A stretch of DNA of 64,000 bases from Pelagimonas sp. (GTDB lineage Bacteria > Pseudomonadota > Alphaproteobacteria > Rhodobacterales > Rhodobacteraceae), in NCBI GenBank assembly GCA_025210265.1, contig JAOASD010000023.1:372001-436000 (forward strand). Direction: 5' to 3'. Shown piece by piece: positions 31,861 to 39,897 of the stretch. Both the position numbers and the translations under genes were made by a program. How positions within the stretch are numbered: position 1 is the first letter of the stretch; every line of letters begins with the position of its first letter. The notes under the pieces were generated by a model, which saw only the letters and a list, made by a program, of their open reading frames with translations, ran no database searches and was not told the origin of the DNA.

Positions 31861-33231
31861 ATGGAAAATACGGCCTTTGGCGGGTTACGGACCCGGATTT
31901 CGCATTTACAGCCGGTGCGCCATGTGGGGCGTGTTCAGTCGGTGGATGGGACGACGATATGGGTGCGGGGCCTGGCCCACGCTGCATGTATCGGGGATCG
32001 TTTGCGGCTTTTTCATTCAGGAGGGCAGCTTGAGGGCGAGGTGCTGCGCATTCGGGATTCGCTGGTTGCGATGCTGCCCGACGAATCGGCCGAGGGTGTG
32101 TCGCAGGGGGATCGCGTTGCGGTTTTGGGCGCGCCTGTTCTCGCGCCATGCGACAGCTGGATCGGTCGGGTGATTGATCCCTACGGGCGCGCGCTTGATG
32201 GTGCGCCTTTGGTGCCGGGGTTGCATCGCCGGCCGTTCCGCGCAAGCCCTCCGGCTGCCGCTTCTCGTCGAGGTCTGGGGGAACGTCTGGCCACGGGACT
32301 GGCTGTTTTTGATACGCTTTTGCCGATTGTAAAAGGTCAGAGGATTGGGCTTTTTGCAGGGTCTGGTGTCGGTAAATCACGGCTTTTGGCGCAGTTGGCA
32401 CAGGGAATGCAGGCCGATGTTGTGGTGCTTGCGCTGGTCGGTGAGCGTGGACGAGAGGTGCTGGATTTCGTCAAAAATGTTCTGGGAGAAGAGGGGATGG
32501 CGCGCAGCATTGTCGTCGCGGCGACTTCGGACCGCTCTCCGATGGAGCGGCGGCGCTGCCCCTTGGCAGCGATGAGCATTGCCGAACATTTCCGCGATCA
32601 GGGCAAACATGTTCTGTATCTGTCTGATTCGATTACCCGGTTTGCCGAGGCACACCGCGAGGTTGCAATCGCGTCCGGTGAATTGCCTGCGCTTCGGGGG
32701 CATCCCCCCTCTGTTGCACATCAAATCATGCGTTTGGCTGAACGCGCGGGTCCGGGTCCGCAGGGTGCAGGAGATATCACTGCGGTGTTTAGCGTATTGG
32801 TTGCTGGCTCTGATATGGATGAACCAATTGCCGATATTTTGCGGGGTGTTCTGGATGGGCACGTTGTCATGGATCGCGCCATTGCGGAACGTGGGCGATT
32901 TCCCGCGATTGATCTGTTGAAATCTGTGTCCAGAAGTCTGCCGGAGGCGGCCAATGATCATGAAAATGGTATCATCGCAAATGTCAGGCAACTTCTTGGC
33001 GCGTATACCCGTTCTGAGACCTTGATTCGTGCGGGTTTGTACCGCGAAGGGGAGGATGCGATTCTAGATCAGGCGATCCGGGCATGGGGTGATTTGGATT
33101 CCTTTTTGGCCGAGAGTTCCCCGAATGGTCCTGAAGGGGCATTCCAAAAGGCCGAGTTGATCCTACGGCGCAGTGGCGTGAAAACAACAGCTGTGGCCGC
33201 CCCAAAGCGTCAAGTGGCCCGCCCAGGCTGA
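31861..33231 (+). CDS. fliI: Flagellum-specific export ATPase FliI
   Basis: A 456-residue F1-beta-like ATPase of the flagellar export machine. The Walker A motif GLFAGSGVGKS is at about residues 161-171. VVVLALVGERGREVLDF, VLYLSDSITRFAEAHREVAIASGELPALRGHPPSVAHQIMRLAERAG and the C-terminal ALLGAYTRSETLIRAGLY-like segment are standard. The ATG at 31861 has GGAG 7 bases upstream; an ATG at 31849 lacks a site. It reads away from flgB and converges with the DUF1217 gene. Its regulator FliH is not in the window. Confidence 0.95.
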   Translation: MENTAFGGLRTRISHLQPVRHVGRVQSVDGTTIWVRGLAHAACIGDRLRLFHSGGQLEGEVLRIRDSLVAMLPDESAEGVSQGDRVAVLGAPVLAPCDSWIGRVIDPYGRALDGAPLVPGLHRRPFRASPPAAASRRGLGERLATGLAVFDTLLPIVKGQRIGLFAGSGVGKSRLLAQLAQGMQADVVVLALVGERGREVLDFVKNVLGEEGMARSIVVAATSDRSPMERRRCPLAAMSIAEHFRDQGKHVLYLSDSITRFAEAHREVAIASGELPALRGHPPSVAHQIMRLAERAGPGPQGAGDITAVFSVLVAGSDMDEPIADILRGVLDGHVVMDRAIAERGRFPAIDLLKSVSRSLPEAANDHENGIIANVRQLLGAYTRSETLIRAGLYREGEDAILDQAIRAWGDLDSFLAESSPNGPEGAFQKAELILRRSGVKTTAVAAPKRQVARPG

Positions 33232-33309
33232 TCATGCCCAATTCGGCGCATTTTGATCTATGTTGATGCTCCGGGAGTGTGTGCCGTGAGGGGCTAGTGT
33301 TGCAGAACC

Positions 33310-34125
33310 CTAGCCCAGCAAAGAGCGCGTCGGTATCTGGGACAACAGGCTAAGCGCCACTTGCGAGGCCCCGATAGAGGCGGTTTGCTGCACCTGTGTT
33401 TGCAGCAGATATGTCTGGATAACTTTGTTCATGATTTCGGGGTCTTCCGATATTTCCGATATTTCTGAGACCCCAAATCGCGATTGAGATTTGTCACGGA
33501 AAACTTCTAGCTGCTTGTCGATATCCAACTGGCCGAACCCGCTTGGAAGACCGAGCGCGGTTTCAAAAACATTTCTGAGTGCGGTTGTTCCCATGACACG
33601 AAACCAAGCCACATCTGATTGGTTGCTTGTTGCGGCAACTTCGGGGAGGTTGCGTTCGAAATTCAAAGCGAGGCGTAGGGTTTCATCCTGATTTCCTACG
33701 GCAATTTCGAATTCTTGGGATTTGTATTTTTCTAGGATTTCGTTCGGGAACGCACTGAGTTGTGTGCGAGGTGCAACGGGGTTGTCAAATCCAAAGGCAC
33801 GAGAGAGATCTTTGTAGCGATCATCGGCCATCTTATTCGCAAGGGCGCTGCGTTCCAGGGTGCCTTCTTCGAGCACTTTTTGGATGAAGAATTTGTTAGG
33901 GAGGTCGTCCTGTAGGCCAAACGCTGTCAGCGCGACAGATAGCAGGCGACGATCCTCTACCAGCGCCTCGGCAGTTGTGATATTGCCAATATTCTCAGCA
34001 AAATAGTCTACGTCGCGCTGGAGTGTGGTACTGGCATTGAACGTGGTTTGCTGGGTTTCTCGGGTGGCTTTGAGAAATTGCCAGCCGACCAGTCCAGTGC
34101 CAACAAGAACAGGCTGAAAACTCAT
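33310..34125 (-). CDS. DUF1217 family flagellar protein
   Basis: A 271-residue, largely helical soluble protein with the DUF1217 pattern found only in alphaproteobacterial flagellar loci. DVDYFAENIGNITTAEALVEDRRLLSVALTAFGLQDDLPNKFFIQKVLEEGT and RYKDLSRAFGF are the core. Repeated segments near the C-terminus (RNVFETALGLPSGFGQLDIDKQLEVFRDKSQSRFG) follow. The role is unknown; relatives are needed for normal flagella. Last gene of flaF-flbT-DUF1217, overlapping flbT by four bases. Confidence 0.85.
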   Translation of the reverse strand: MSFQPVLVGTGLVGWQFLKATRETQQTTFNASTTLQRDVDYFAENIGNITTAEALVEDRRLLSVALTAFGLQDDLPNKFFIQKVLEEGTLERSALANKMADDRYKDLSRAFGFDNPVAPRTQLSAFPNEILEKYKSQEFEIAVGNQDETLRLALNFERNLPEVAATSNQSDVAWFRVMGTTALRNVFETALGLPSGFGQLDIDKQLEVFRDKSQSRFGVSEISEISEDPEIMNKVIQTYLLQTQVQQTASIGASQVALSLLSQIPTRSLLG

Positions 34126-34526
34126 CTTTGCGCAGCCGCCAAAAGGCGGTCTTCCCTAGGGATCAAGGCGCGTAAGGCTTTGAGGCACTGATAGAATTGC
34201 TCGCTTAGCAATGCGTTTGTTGCTTGCGTGAGAAGGCGGCGGCTGTCTGGATCAACCAGAATATGGCTGAGTTCCTCGATACGCGGTAACAGCTGTTGTT
34301 TCGCGTCATCTGCGATAGCGTCACCCGTCAGGATTAACTGTGCTGCATAGCAAAGCCGACGTACCGGTGTATGGGCCTCTTCTGGGTGGATCGCATCACG
34401 CAGGCGCAAGACATTTGCGTTTGGTGTCACAATTGAAAGCCGGCTACGGCGGTCACCGTTTTCGATAACAGCGCCGTTGATCAACACCCGCTCGCGCGGG
34501 CCGAGTTTAAGAACAAGTCCACTCAT
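34122..34526 (-). CDS. flbT: Flagellin mRNA regulator FlbT
   Basis: A 134-residue post-transcriptional repressor that binds the flagellin 5' leader in Caulobacter. The N-terminal LVLKLGPRERVLINGAVIENGDRRSRLSIVTPNANVLRLRDAIHPEEAHTPVRRLCYAAQLILTGD is the FlbT signature. Its gene overlaps flaF and the DUF1217 gene by four bases each. Together with FlaF it should couple flagellin translation to hook completion, and the flagellin gene lies immediately upstream of flaF. Confidence 0.94.
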   Translation of the reverse strand: MSGLVLKLGPRERVLINGAVIENGDRRSRLSIVTPNANVLRLRDAIHPEEAHTPVRRLCYAAQLILTGDAIADDAKQQLLPRIEELSHILVDPDSRRLLTQATNALLSEQFYQCLKALRALIPREDRLLAAAQR

Positions 34527-34900
34527 TTAGAGGTGCTCCTGCTGCCGAGGCCGCGCAGAATGGCGGCATTAATTTCCAGAAGGGGCGATAGGCGACCTTT
34601 TTTCGCCAGGACCTTAGAGGTGTGCTGGTGCACAAATTCAGCAAGGTAAAAGATTCTTGCACGAAGTTCAGGCGGCAGCCCATTTTGATCATCCGCCACA
34701 TCGACAGCAAGAGTTGTCCATAACTTTTGATTGTCTGATAGAGCTTCGACGAGTTTGGGAAAGGCTTTGGGGCCTGCTTCTGCACTGGCCTTCATGCGGT
34801 GTGTGATACGTGCAATCAGCTCGTATTCTGTGCCGCGAGGGGTGCGAGTTGTCGTTGCCGTTTGGGCATAGGCGCGCTTGGCGAGGGTCTGGGCGTTCAC
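34523..34900 (-). CDS. flaF: Flagellin synthesis regulator FlaF
   Basis: A 125-residue helical protein that activates flagellin translation in alphaproteobacteria. RGTEYELIARITHRMKASAE, LSDNQKLWTTLAVDVADDQNGLPPELRARIFYLAEFVHQHTSKVL are the FlaF core, with the conserved N..LW..LA.D and LP..LRA.I..LAEFV patterns. First gene of flaF-flbT-DUF1217. It lies 78 bases after the flagellin stop, with a terminator between. Confidence 0.94.
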   Translation of the reverse strand: MNAQTLAKRAYAQTATTTRTPRGTEYELIARITHRMKASAEAGPKAFPKLVEALSDNQKLWTTLAVDVADDQNGLPPELRARIFYLAEFVHQHTSKVLAKKGRLSPLLEINAAILRGLGSRSTSK

Positions 34901-34938
34901 GTCAGAACCTTCTGGTTATGATGTCAGAAAACGGTGAG

Positions 34939-34966
34939 GAAAAGGAGGCCGGTTGACCGGCCCCCT
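34939..34966 (-). terminator. Rho-independent terminator after flagellin
   Basis: Minus strand GGGGGCCGGT, CA, ACCGGCCTCC (one G-T pair), then TTTTCC. It follows the flagellin stop by 13 bases. Confidence 0.85.
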
Positions 34967-34978
34967 TTAGGATCCGAA

Positions 34979-36271
34979 TTAACGGAAGAGCGACAGCAGC
35001 GACTGCGGTGCCTGGTTGGCGATCGACAGGGCCTGAACACCCAGCTGCTGCTGGACCTGCAGGGCCTGAAGACGGGCCGATGCTTCTTCCATGTCTGCAT
35101 CGACGAGGGTGCCGATGCCGGATTTCAGCGCGTCGGTCAGACCGGACACAAAGTCCTGCTGGGTATCGAGGCGGCCTTGGACCGAACCAAATTCGGCTGC
35201 AGCGTCAATCGAGTTCTGGATCATGAATTCGATTGCAACCAGAGCAGCGTCAGCGCCTGCGTCGGAGGTCACGTCGATATTCGCAACTTCACCCAGGCCG
35301 CCACCAATTTCGGCACTTGCACCAGCACCGGCGTTGCCGGTGTTGATTTGCACCTGAATGGTGTCAGTACCGTCTGTCACGGTCGACGCGATATCCAGGC
35401 TGGAACCGTTTTGAGTGATCGTCAGGACGTCAGAGTCGATGTTGTTGCCTGCAGCATAGATTGCGAAAGCCTGTGCCAGACCTTTTGCAACATCAGCGGC
35501 GGTGTCACCTTCTTTGCTGACATACATGATCTCATCCAGTTCACCAGCGTTGGCCGGCAGAATCGCCGCCCCAGTACGCAGGTCGGCCTGAACAAAACTA
35601 CTGTTGTCAGTGTCGATACCGTTCAGCGAGATCGCAAACACGCTGCCAGCAGCAGACGGTGCGCCCACGGTCAATGTATCGGTTTGTGTTGCGTTCAGTG
35701 TACCGTTGTCACCAGCGGTTGCAGTCCAAGTGCCGGTCAGCGATGCGGTTTGCGTGCTGAGATCCTGCTTGCGGACATTGATGTCGCTGGAGGTCACGCC
35801 CGAGCCGGAGCGATCCAGCGAGGACAGAACATTCACCGAACCAGAACCAGCAGTGGTTTCCAGGTTGGAAATCAGGTTCAGACCATTGAACTGGGCAGCG
35901 CCGGTTACGGAGCCGATCTGATCACGCAGCGCGTTAATGTCCGACTGGATCTTTGCACGATCGACGTTTTCTTCCTGTGCGGCGACGATCTTACCTTTCA
36001 TTTCGGTCAGCAGATCGGTCACTGTTTCAGAAGCCTGACGGGCCACTGCAACGGTGGATTGACCCAGATTCAGACTGTCCGAAATACCTTTGAAACCTTC
36101 GACATCGGCTTCCATGACTTTGGAAATTGCCCAGACAGCGGCGTTATCCTTGGCAGTCGCAACCGATTTACCAGTCGAAATTTCGGACTGGGTGGTTGCC
36201 AGGCCGGCATTGATTGATTTCAGGGTCTGCAGCGCCACCATGGCGCCGTTATTCGTCAGGATGCTAGACAT
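34979..36271 (-). CDS. fliC: Flagellin
   Basis: A 430-residue filament protein. Conserved D0/D1 ends are present: the N-terminus [48 protein letters not shown] and C-terminus [60 protein letters not shown]-like. The middle (about 165-330) is variable and rich in Ser, Thr and Asp, as expected for surface domains. No signal peptide: exported by the type III apparatus. A sigma-28-type -10 (GCCGATAA) lies 52 bases upstream. FlaF and FlbT encoded next door should control its translation. Confidence 0.96.
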   Translation of the reverse strand: [430 protein letters not shown]

Positions 36272-36322
36272 GTCCTGTTGTCCTTGCTTTCAAAGGCGCT
36301 TTGCGCCGGTTTGCATTTGCCG

Positions 36323-36330
36323 TTATCGGC
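36323..36330 (-). promoter_or_regulatory. Sigma-28 (FliA)-like -10 element of the flagellin gene
   Basis: Minus strand GCCGATAA, the exact -10 of FliA-dependent promoters, 52 bases before the flagellin ATG. The matching -35 (TAAA) is not convincing, so the call rests on the -10 and position. The rest of 36272-36475 shows no gene. Confidence 0.45.
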
Positions 36331-36475
36331 ATCTCTGACGTCTTTCTGACGAGTGCAGGTCAGATTTTTCGACCTGCGCCACCCTTTCGAGTGCAGCGCC
36401 ACCATGCGCCCGGAATCCTAACCGAGCCCTAACTGGAGTGGCGCCTTTCGGTGGCATTTGAGATAAATTCGCCTG

Positions 36476-36835
36476 TCACGCTCGTTTTTCCAGCCGGTTG
36501 CGGGCGGGTGTAGTGATTTGAAAACGCTGTCCTTTTTCATTGTATGTGTCCAAAGAGCGGCGCACGCGGCCAAGTTCGCCAAGCCGATTTGCGACATTGC
36601 GAATCCCGGCCAGGGCTTGATCAAACAATTCTTGATTGCGGCGGAGCCCGTCTTGTAGCGGTTCCAGCGTGTGCGGTTCAGGCGGGTGGTTGTCCAACGT
36701 GGCAACGAGCGCCTGCTTTTCGTCCAGAAGCTCAGCGATTCGGTCGAAATTCCCGGCAAGCAGGGCTTCGCGTTCTTCTGAAATGATCTCGTGCAGGCGG
36801 CTGGTTTCCGGGTTGGGGGTGTTCATATTATCCAT
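36476..36835 (-). CDS. FlgN-like flagellar chaperone/coiled-coil protein
   Basis: A 119-residue, all-helical, charged protein: HEIISEEREALLAGNFDRIAELLDEKQALVATLDN, then PLQDGLRRNQELFDQALAGIRNVANRLGELGRVRRSLDTYNEKGQ. The heptads and the LL..K.AL...L pattern and C-terminal TYN..G are those of FlgN, chaperone for hook-filament junction proteins FlgK and FlgL. Sequence conservation is low, so the call is moderate. AAAGGA lies upstream; its start overlaps the end of the FlgJ-like gene by eight bases. Confidence 0.7.
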   Translation of the reverse strand: MDNMNTPNPETSRLHEIISEEREALLAGNFDRIAELLDEKQALVATLDNHPPEPHTLEPLQDGLRRNQELFDQALAGIRNVANRLGELGRVRRSLDTYNEKGQRFQITTPARNRLEKRA

Positions 36836-37097
36836 TGATGCGTTCCTTTAATGCATGAAAAAGCGATTCACTGAGGCCGATTCCGCCCTTTTGGGCCATG
36901 GCCTTTGCCTGTTCCTGACGCAAGAAAGAGCCAAACTGGTCCTCGCCTGCGCCGCCACCAAACGAATCGGGCGTTTTACCCACGCCTGCGGCTTCGAGCA
37001 GCTGTGCAAGGAAGCTGGCCTCTAGGTCCTGCGCGGCTTTGCGCAGGGTTTGGTCCTGCGAGGGGGGCTGCGGAAGAGGTGGGGTGGTTATTTTCAT
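36828..37097 (-). CDS. Rod-binding protein, FlgJ N-terminal domain type
   Basis: An 89-residue protein equivalent to the FlgJ N-terminal rod-binding domain without the muramidase domain, which is usual in alphaproteobacteria. TLRKAAQDLEASFLAQLLEAAGVGKTPDSFGGGAGEDQFGSFLRQEQAKAMAQKGGIGLSESLF is the domain, including the conserved FE..FL..LL and A..G..GL..... patterns. GGAGGG precedes ATG 37097 by 6 bases. Divergent from fliK. Confidence 0.88.
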   Translation of the reverse strand: MKITTPPLPQPPSQDQTLRKAAQDLEASFLAQLLEAAGVGKTPDSFGGGAGEDQFGSFLRQEQAKAMAQKGGIGLSESLFHALKERING

Positions 37098-37207
37098 ATG
37101 GATCCCTCCAATTCGACTCAGATGCCGTATGATTCTGCGATCTCGGTAAAGAAGCGGTAAGGATGTTGCGCCTAATCTGCGGAGACGGAAGAACTCCTGA
37201 GGCACAT

Positions 37208-39130
37208 ATGCTTAGTCAATTGACCAGCCTGCTGGGCCTGGCGCCCGAACAGGATACAGCGCGGATGCGCAAGGCCTCTCCCGAGGGGGAGGGGTTTGAT
37301 CAGATCTTTGCCAAACTGGGGGAGCGCAGCCCTGATGGGGGTGAAACGATGCTCTGGCAGCATCCAACAGATCATGGTGAAGAGGCCGTCGATAGTGGTG
37401 ATGCTGCCGCCGAAGAAGATCTGGTGGAAGATGCGGATGCCCCGCGTCTCACCGAAAATGCCAGGGCAGAGCCCAAAGAAGAACAGCGGGGGGAAGCGAA
37501 ATTTGCCGTGCGCGATCCCGAGGGTGCGACACAGAAAAATCCCGCATCATGGTCTGCTTCAGGGCATTCAGACCGTGTACATGAGGCTTCTGAACCGGTT
37601 CGGACGGGTGTGCCAGAGGCGCAGAATAACATCGGTGTCCAAGTCGCTGGCGATTTAGAACCGGCTGAACGTCGGATTCGTTCAGATTCGAGTGCCGCAG
37701 AGGAGTATCTTTCCCCCGCTGCTGAAGGCCCAAAGAGATCGCTTGAAGCGCAAACGCCTGCGCGGATTTCACCTGTCGAAATGCTGGTGCGTCACGCGTC
37801 AACAAAGAGGGTTGCGGCACCAAGCACAGGCGAACAGGTCGCCGGCCCGATACCTGCGGTGGTGTCTCCAAATATGCCGGAGCGTTTGCCAGAGGGGGGT
37901 GGCAAGGAGGCAGCTTCTACGCCGATTTCCAGGCCCGTTCATGCGGTGGCCGCTACGCCAAAGTCATCTCAGCAACCTGTGGTGGGGACCGTGGAACCTG
38001 CTCAAAAGGCAGAGCTTATGCGGGGTAACGCGCCCAAGGTTGACCATGTGAACCAGGCGGGGGCTGCTGAGATACCCGATATAAATATGCACAATCGTGA
38101 TGTGCATACGGGGAAGGGTGTGCTTGAGCACAAAAATGTAGAGGTCGGGGGCGAAAGAGGGCAAGTTCCTCAAAATATGCCTCAGCAGCGATCCGTTGAG
38201 ACTGCAGCACAAATGGGCAGCGGGCGTTTCGCGCTTGCTGAAGCAGGCGTGCAGGGCATCACCCCTCAGCCTCAGCCTCAGCCTCAGCCTCAGCCTCAGC
38301 CTCAGCCTCAGCCTCAGCTAAGTGCTGGCTCTCATATGCATACCCCGCTTGAGACGGCGCAACCTGAAAGAGCGGCGCCATCTCGGCCAAAGGACCATGC
38401 CAATATTCAGACTGGCAAAGCCGCGCCCGCAGCCCCCGAGTTTTTTGGGGGGATGGCAAAGGACATTGCGACGCCCTTTGTGCCAGAACAACGGGCAGCA
38501 TCTGGGGGGCGACAAGCCGAGTTTGGCGTTATCACCCGTGACGCCTATGCACCAACCCCTGTCGAAATTCGTGCGATGCCCAAGCGGAGTATCGTCGTGG
38601 CGCAGATCAACAACCCGTCGATAGCGGAGCCATTGGCAGTCAAGGACCGGCCTCTTCCACCTGAATTTTCAGAGCTTTTCGGAACACCGGGGATGTCTTT
38701 GACGTCATCCCATTCTGTTTCAGGGGCAGGTTTGGGGATGGCGTCAACGCCCCTGCGGGCATCTGCCGTGATGCCTCAGATCGTGGATGCCGTGCCGCGT
38801 TTGGCGGATGGTGGCGTTGAGATTCGCTTGGATCCCGAAGAGCTGGGCCGCGTACGGCTTCAATTGGTTCCAGGGGATCAAGGCATGTCCGTTGTGATTC
38901 AGGCAGAGCGCCCCGAAACGCTTGATCTGATGCGCCGCAATGCGGCTGATTTGGAACGCGCCCTTGCAGAGGCAGGGTATGACGCCACCGAGTTTTCCTT
39001 TGGTCAGGACGGGTTTTCGGATCAGGGAACAGGGCATGGTGGATCCGGGTCTGGCTATCGCGCGGATGATGAAACTACCGAAATGAAAAAGATCACGGTC
39101 ACGTCCGATGGTCTTGATATCAGGATTTAA
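37208..39130 (+). CDS. fliK: Flagellar hook-length control protein FliK
   Basis: A 640-residue protein. The first 520 residues are low-complexity (acidic, Pro/Gln/Ala-rich) and probably extended, the ruler part. The conserved C-terminal switch domain (about 535-610) reads DAVPRLADGGVEIRLDPEELGRVRLQLVPGDQGMSVVIQAERPETLDLMRRNAADLERALAEAGYD. A run of nine Pro-Gln dipeptides lies near residue 355. ATG 37208 has TGAGG 5 bases upstream; an ATG at 37163 is an alternative that adds 15 residues. Followed 9 bases later by flgD, its usual partner. Confidence 0.88.
   Translation: MLSQLTSLLGLAPEQDTARMRKASPEGEGFDQIFAKLGERSPDGGETMLWQHPTDHGEEAVDSGDAAAEEDLVEDADAPRLTENARAEPKEEQRGEAKFAVRDPEGATQKNPASWSASGHSDRVHEASEPVRTGVPEAQNNIGVQVAGDLEPAERRIRSDSSAAEEYLSPAAEGPKRSLEAQTPARISPVEMLVRHASTKRVAAPSTGEQVAGPIPAVVSPNMPERLPEGGGKEAASTPISRPVHAVAATPKSSQQPVVGTVEPAQKAELMRGNAPKVDHVNQAGAAEIPDINMHNRDVHTGKGVLEHKNVEVGGERGQVPQNMPQQRSVETAAQMGSGRFALAEAGVQGITPQPQPQPQPQPQPQPQPQLSAGSHMHTPLETAQPERAAPSRPKDHANIQTGKAAPAAPEFFGGMAKDIATPFVPEQRAASGGRQAEFGVITRDAYAPTPVEIRAMPKRSIVVAQINNPSIAEPLAVKDRPLPPEFSELFGTPGMSLTSSHSVSGAGLGMASTPLRASAVMPQIVDAVPRLADGGVEIRLDPEELGRVRLQLVPGDQGMSVVIQAERPETLDLMRRNAADLERALAEAGYDATEFSFGQDGFSDQGTGHGGSGSGYRADDETTEMKKITVTSDGLDIRI
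38264..38317 (+). repeat. Hexanucleotide tandem repeat (CCTCAG)9 inside fliK
   Basis: Nine perfect copies of CCTCAG encode (Pro-Gln)9. Because the unit is six bases, gain or loss of copies keeps the reading frame and changes only the length of the FliK linker. Confidence 0.97.
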
Positions 39131-39139
39131 GGAAACATC

Positions 39140-39826
39140 ATGGTTGATGCCGTAGCAGCGGGGGCTTCCCGCACGTCCAACGTCAATGCGCAATCGGTGA
39201 AGGACAGCAGTGCCGAAGCAAGCGCCATGCTGAGTTCGGATTTTGAGACCTTTTTGCGCATGATGACAGCGCAGGTCCAAAATCAGGATCCTCTTAATCC
39301 GGTGGATTCTAGTGATTATGCCACCCAGCTGGCGACTTTTTCCTCGGTCGAACAACAGGTGCTGACCAATGATCTGTTGCGTGGCATGGCGTCTGCGCTG
39401 ACAGGGAATGTGCTGCAGCAGGCCAGCAGCTGGATCGGGATGGAGGCATTGGCGCGGGCTCCGGTGGTCTATGATGGGGCCACCCCCGTGACGATTCGAC
39501 CTGATTATGCCGAGGGCGCAGATGCGGCGCAGCTTGTGGTGCGCGATGCCGAGGGCGAAATCGTGCAGAGCTTTGACATTGCGGACACCCCAAAGGAGGT
39601 GGTCTGGACTGGCGTGGGTGAGGACGGAACCCCGCTGCCTGCCGGGGTCTACAAACTTGAGGTCAACAGCTATGAGGGGGAAACCCTTTTGGAAGGGATC
39701 ACGCCGCAGGCCTTTACACGCATCACCGAAATTCGTTCTGAAGGAGAGCAAATTCTTGTGCGGCTTGCGGACGGTACGGAGGTTCCCTCGGGCCTTGTTT
39801 CAGGTTTGCGCCAGCCCCGCGCGTGA
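39140..39826 (+). CDS. flgD: Flagellar hook assembly protein FlgD
   Basis: A 228-residue hook cap. The N-terminal FLRMMTAQVQNQDPLNPVDSSDYATQLATFSSVEQQV is the FlgD signature (M..Q.QNQDPL.P.D...F..QLA.FS..EQ). The body holds the FlgD Ig-like domain: VRDAEGEIVQSFDIADTPKEVVWTGVGEDGTPLPAGVYKLEVNSYEG. Length is standard. Nine bases after fliK; probably the end of this transcript. Confidence 0.95.
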   Translation: MVDAVAAGASRTSNVNAQSVKDSSAEASAMLSSDFETFLRMMTAQVQNQDPLNPVDSSDYATQLATFSSVEQQVLTNDLLRGMASALTGNVLQQASSWIGMEALARAPVVYDGATPVTIRPDYAEGADAAQLVVRDAEGEIVQSFDIADTPKEVVWTGVGEDGTPLPAGVYKLEVNSYEGETLLEGITPQAFTRITEIRSEGEQILVRLADGTEVPSGLVSGLRQPRA

Positions 39827-39897
39827 GTTGAGGGAAGTATGCCCGCCTGACGGACGGGCAAACATGCGCGCAGATGGCCGCACGCATGTCGTGCCGT

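Noticed and set aside
33291-33316. GGGCTAG/CTAGCCC hairpin between fliI and the DUF1217 gene as a bidirectional terminator
   Set aside because: The stem includes the DUF1217 stop codon and no run of T follows in either direction.
34934-36217. 427-codon open frame antisense to flagellin
   Set aside because: No ribosome-binding site or recognisable domain, and it covers the flagellin D0-D3 coding region exactly.
39839-39860. TGCCCG...CGGGCA hairpin after flgD as a terminator
   Set aside because: No T tract on either strand; the adjacent ACATGCG/CGCATGT repeat also lacks one.
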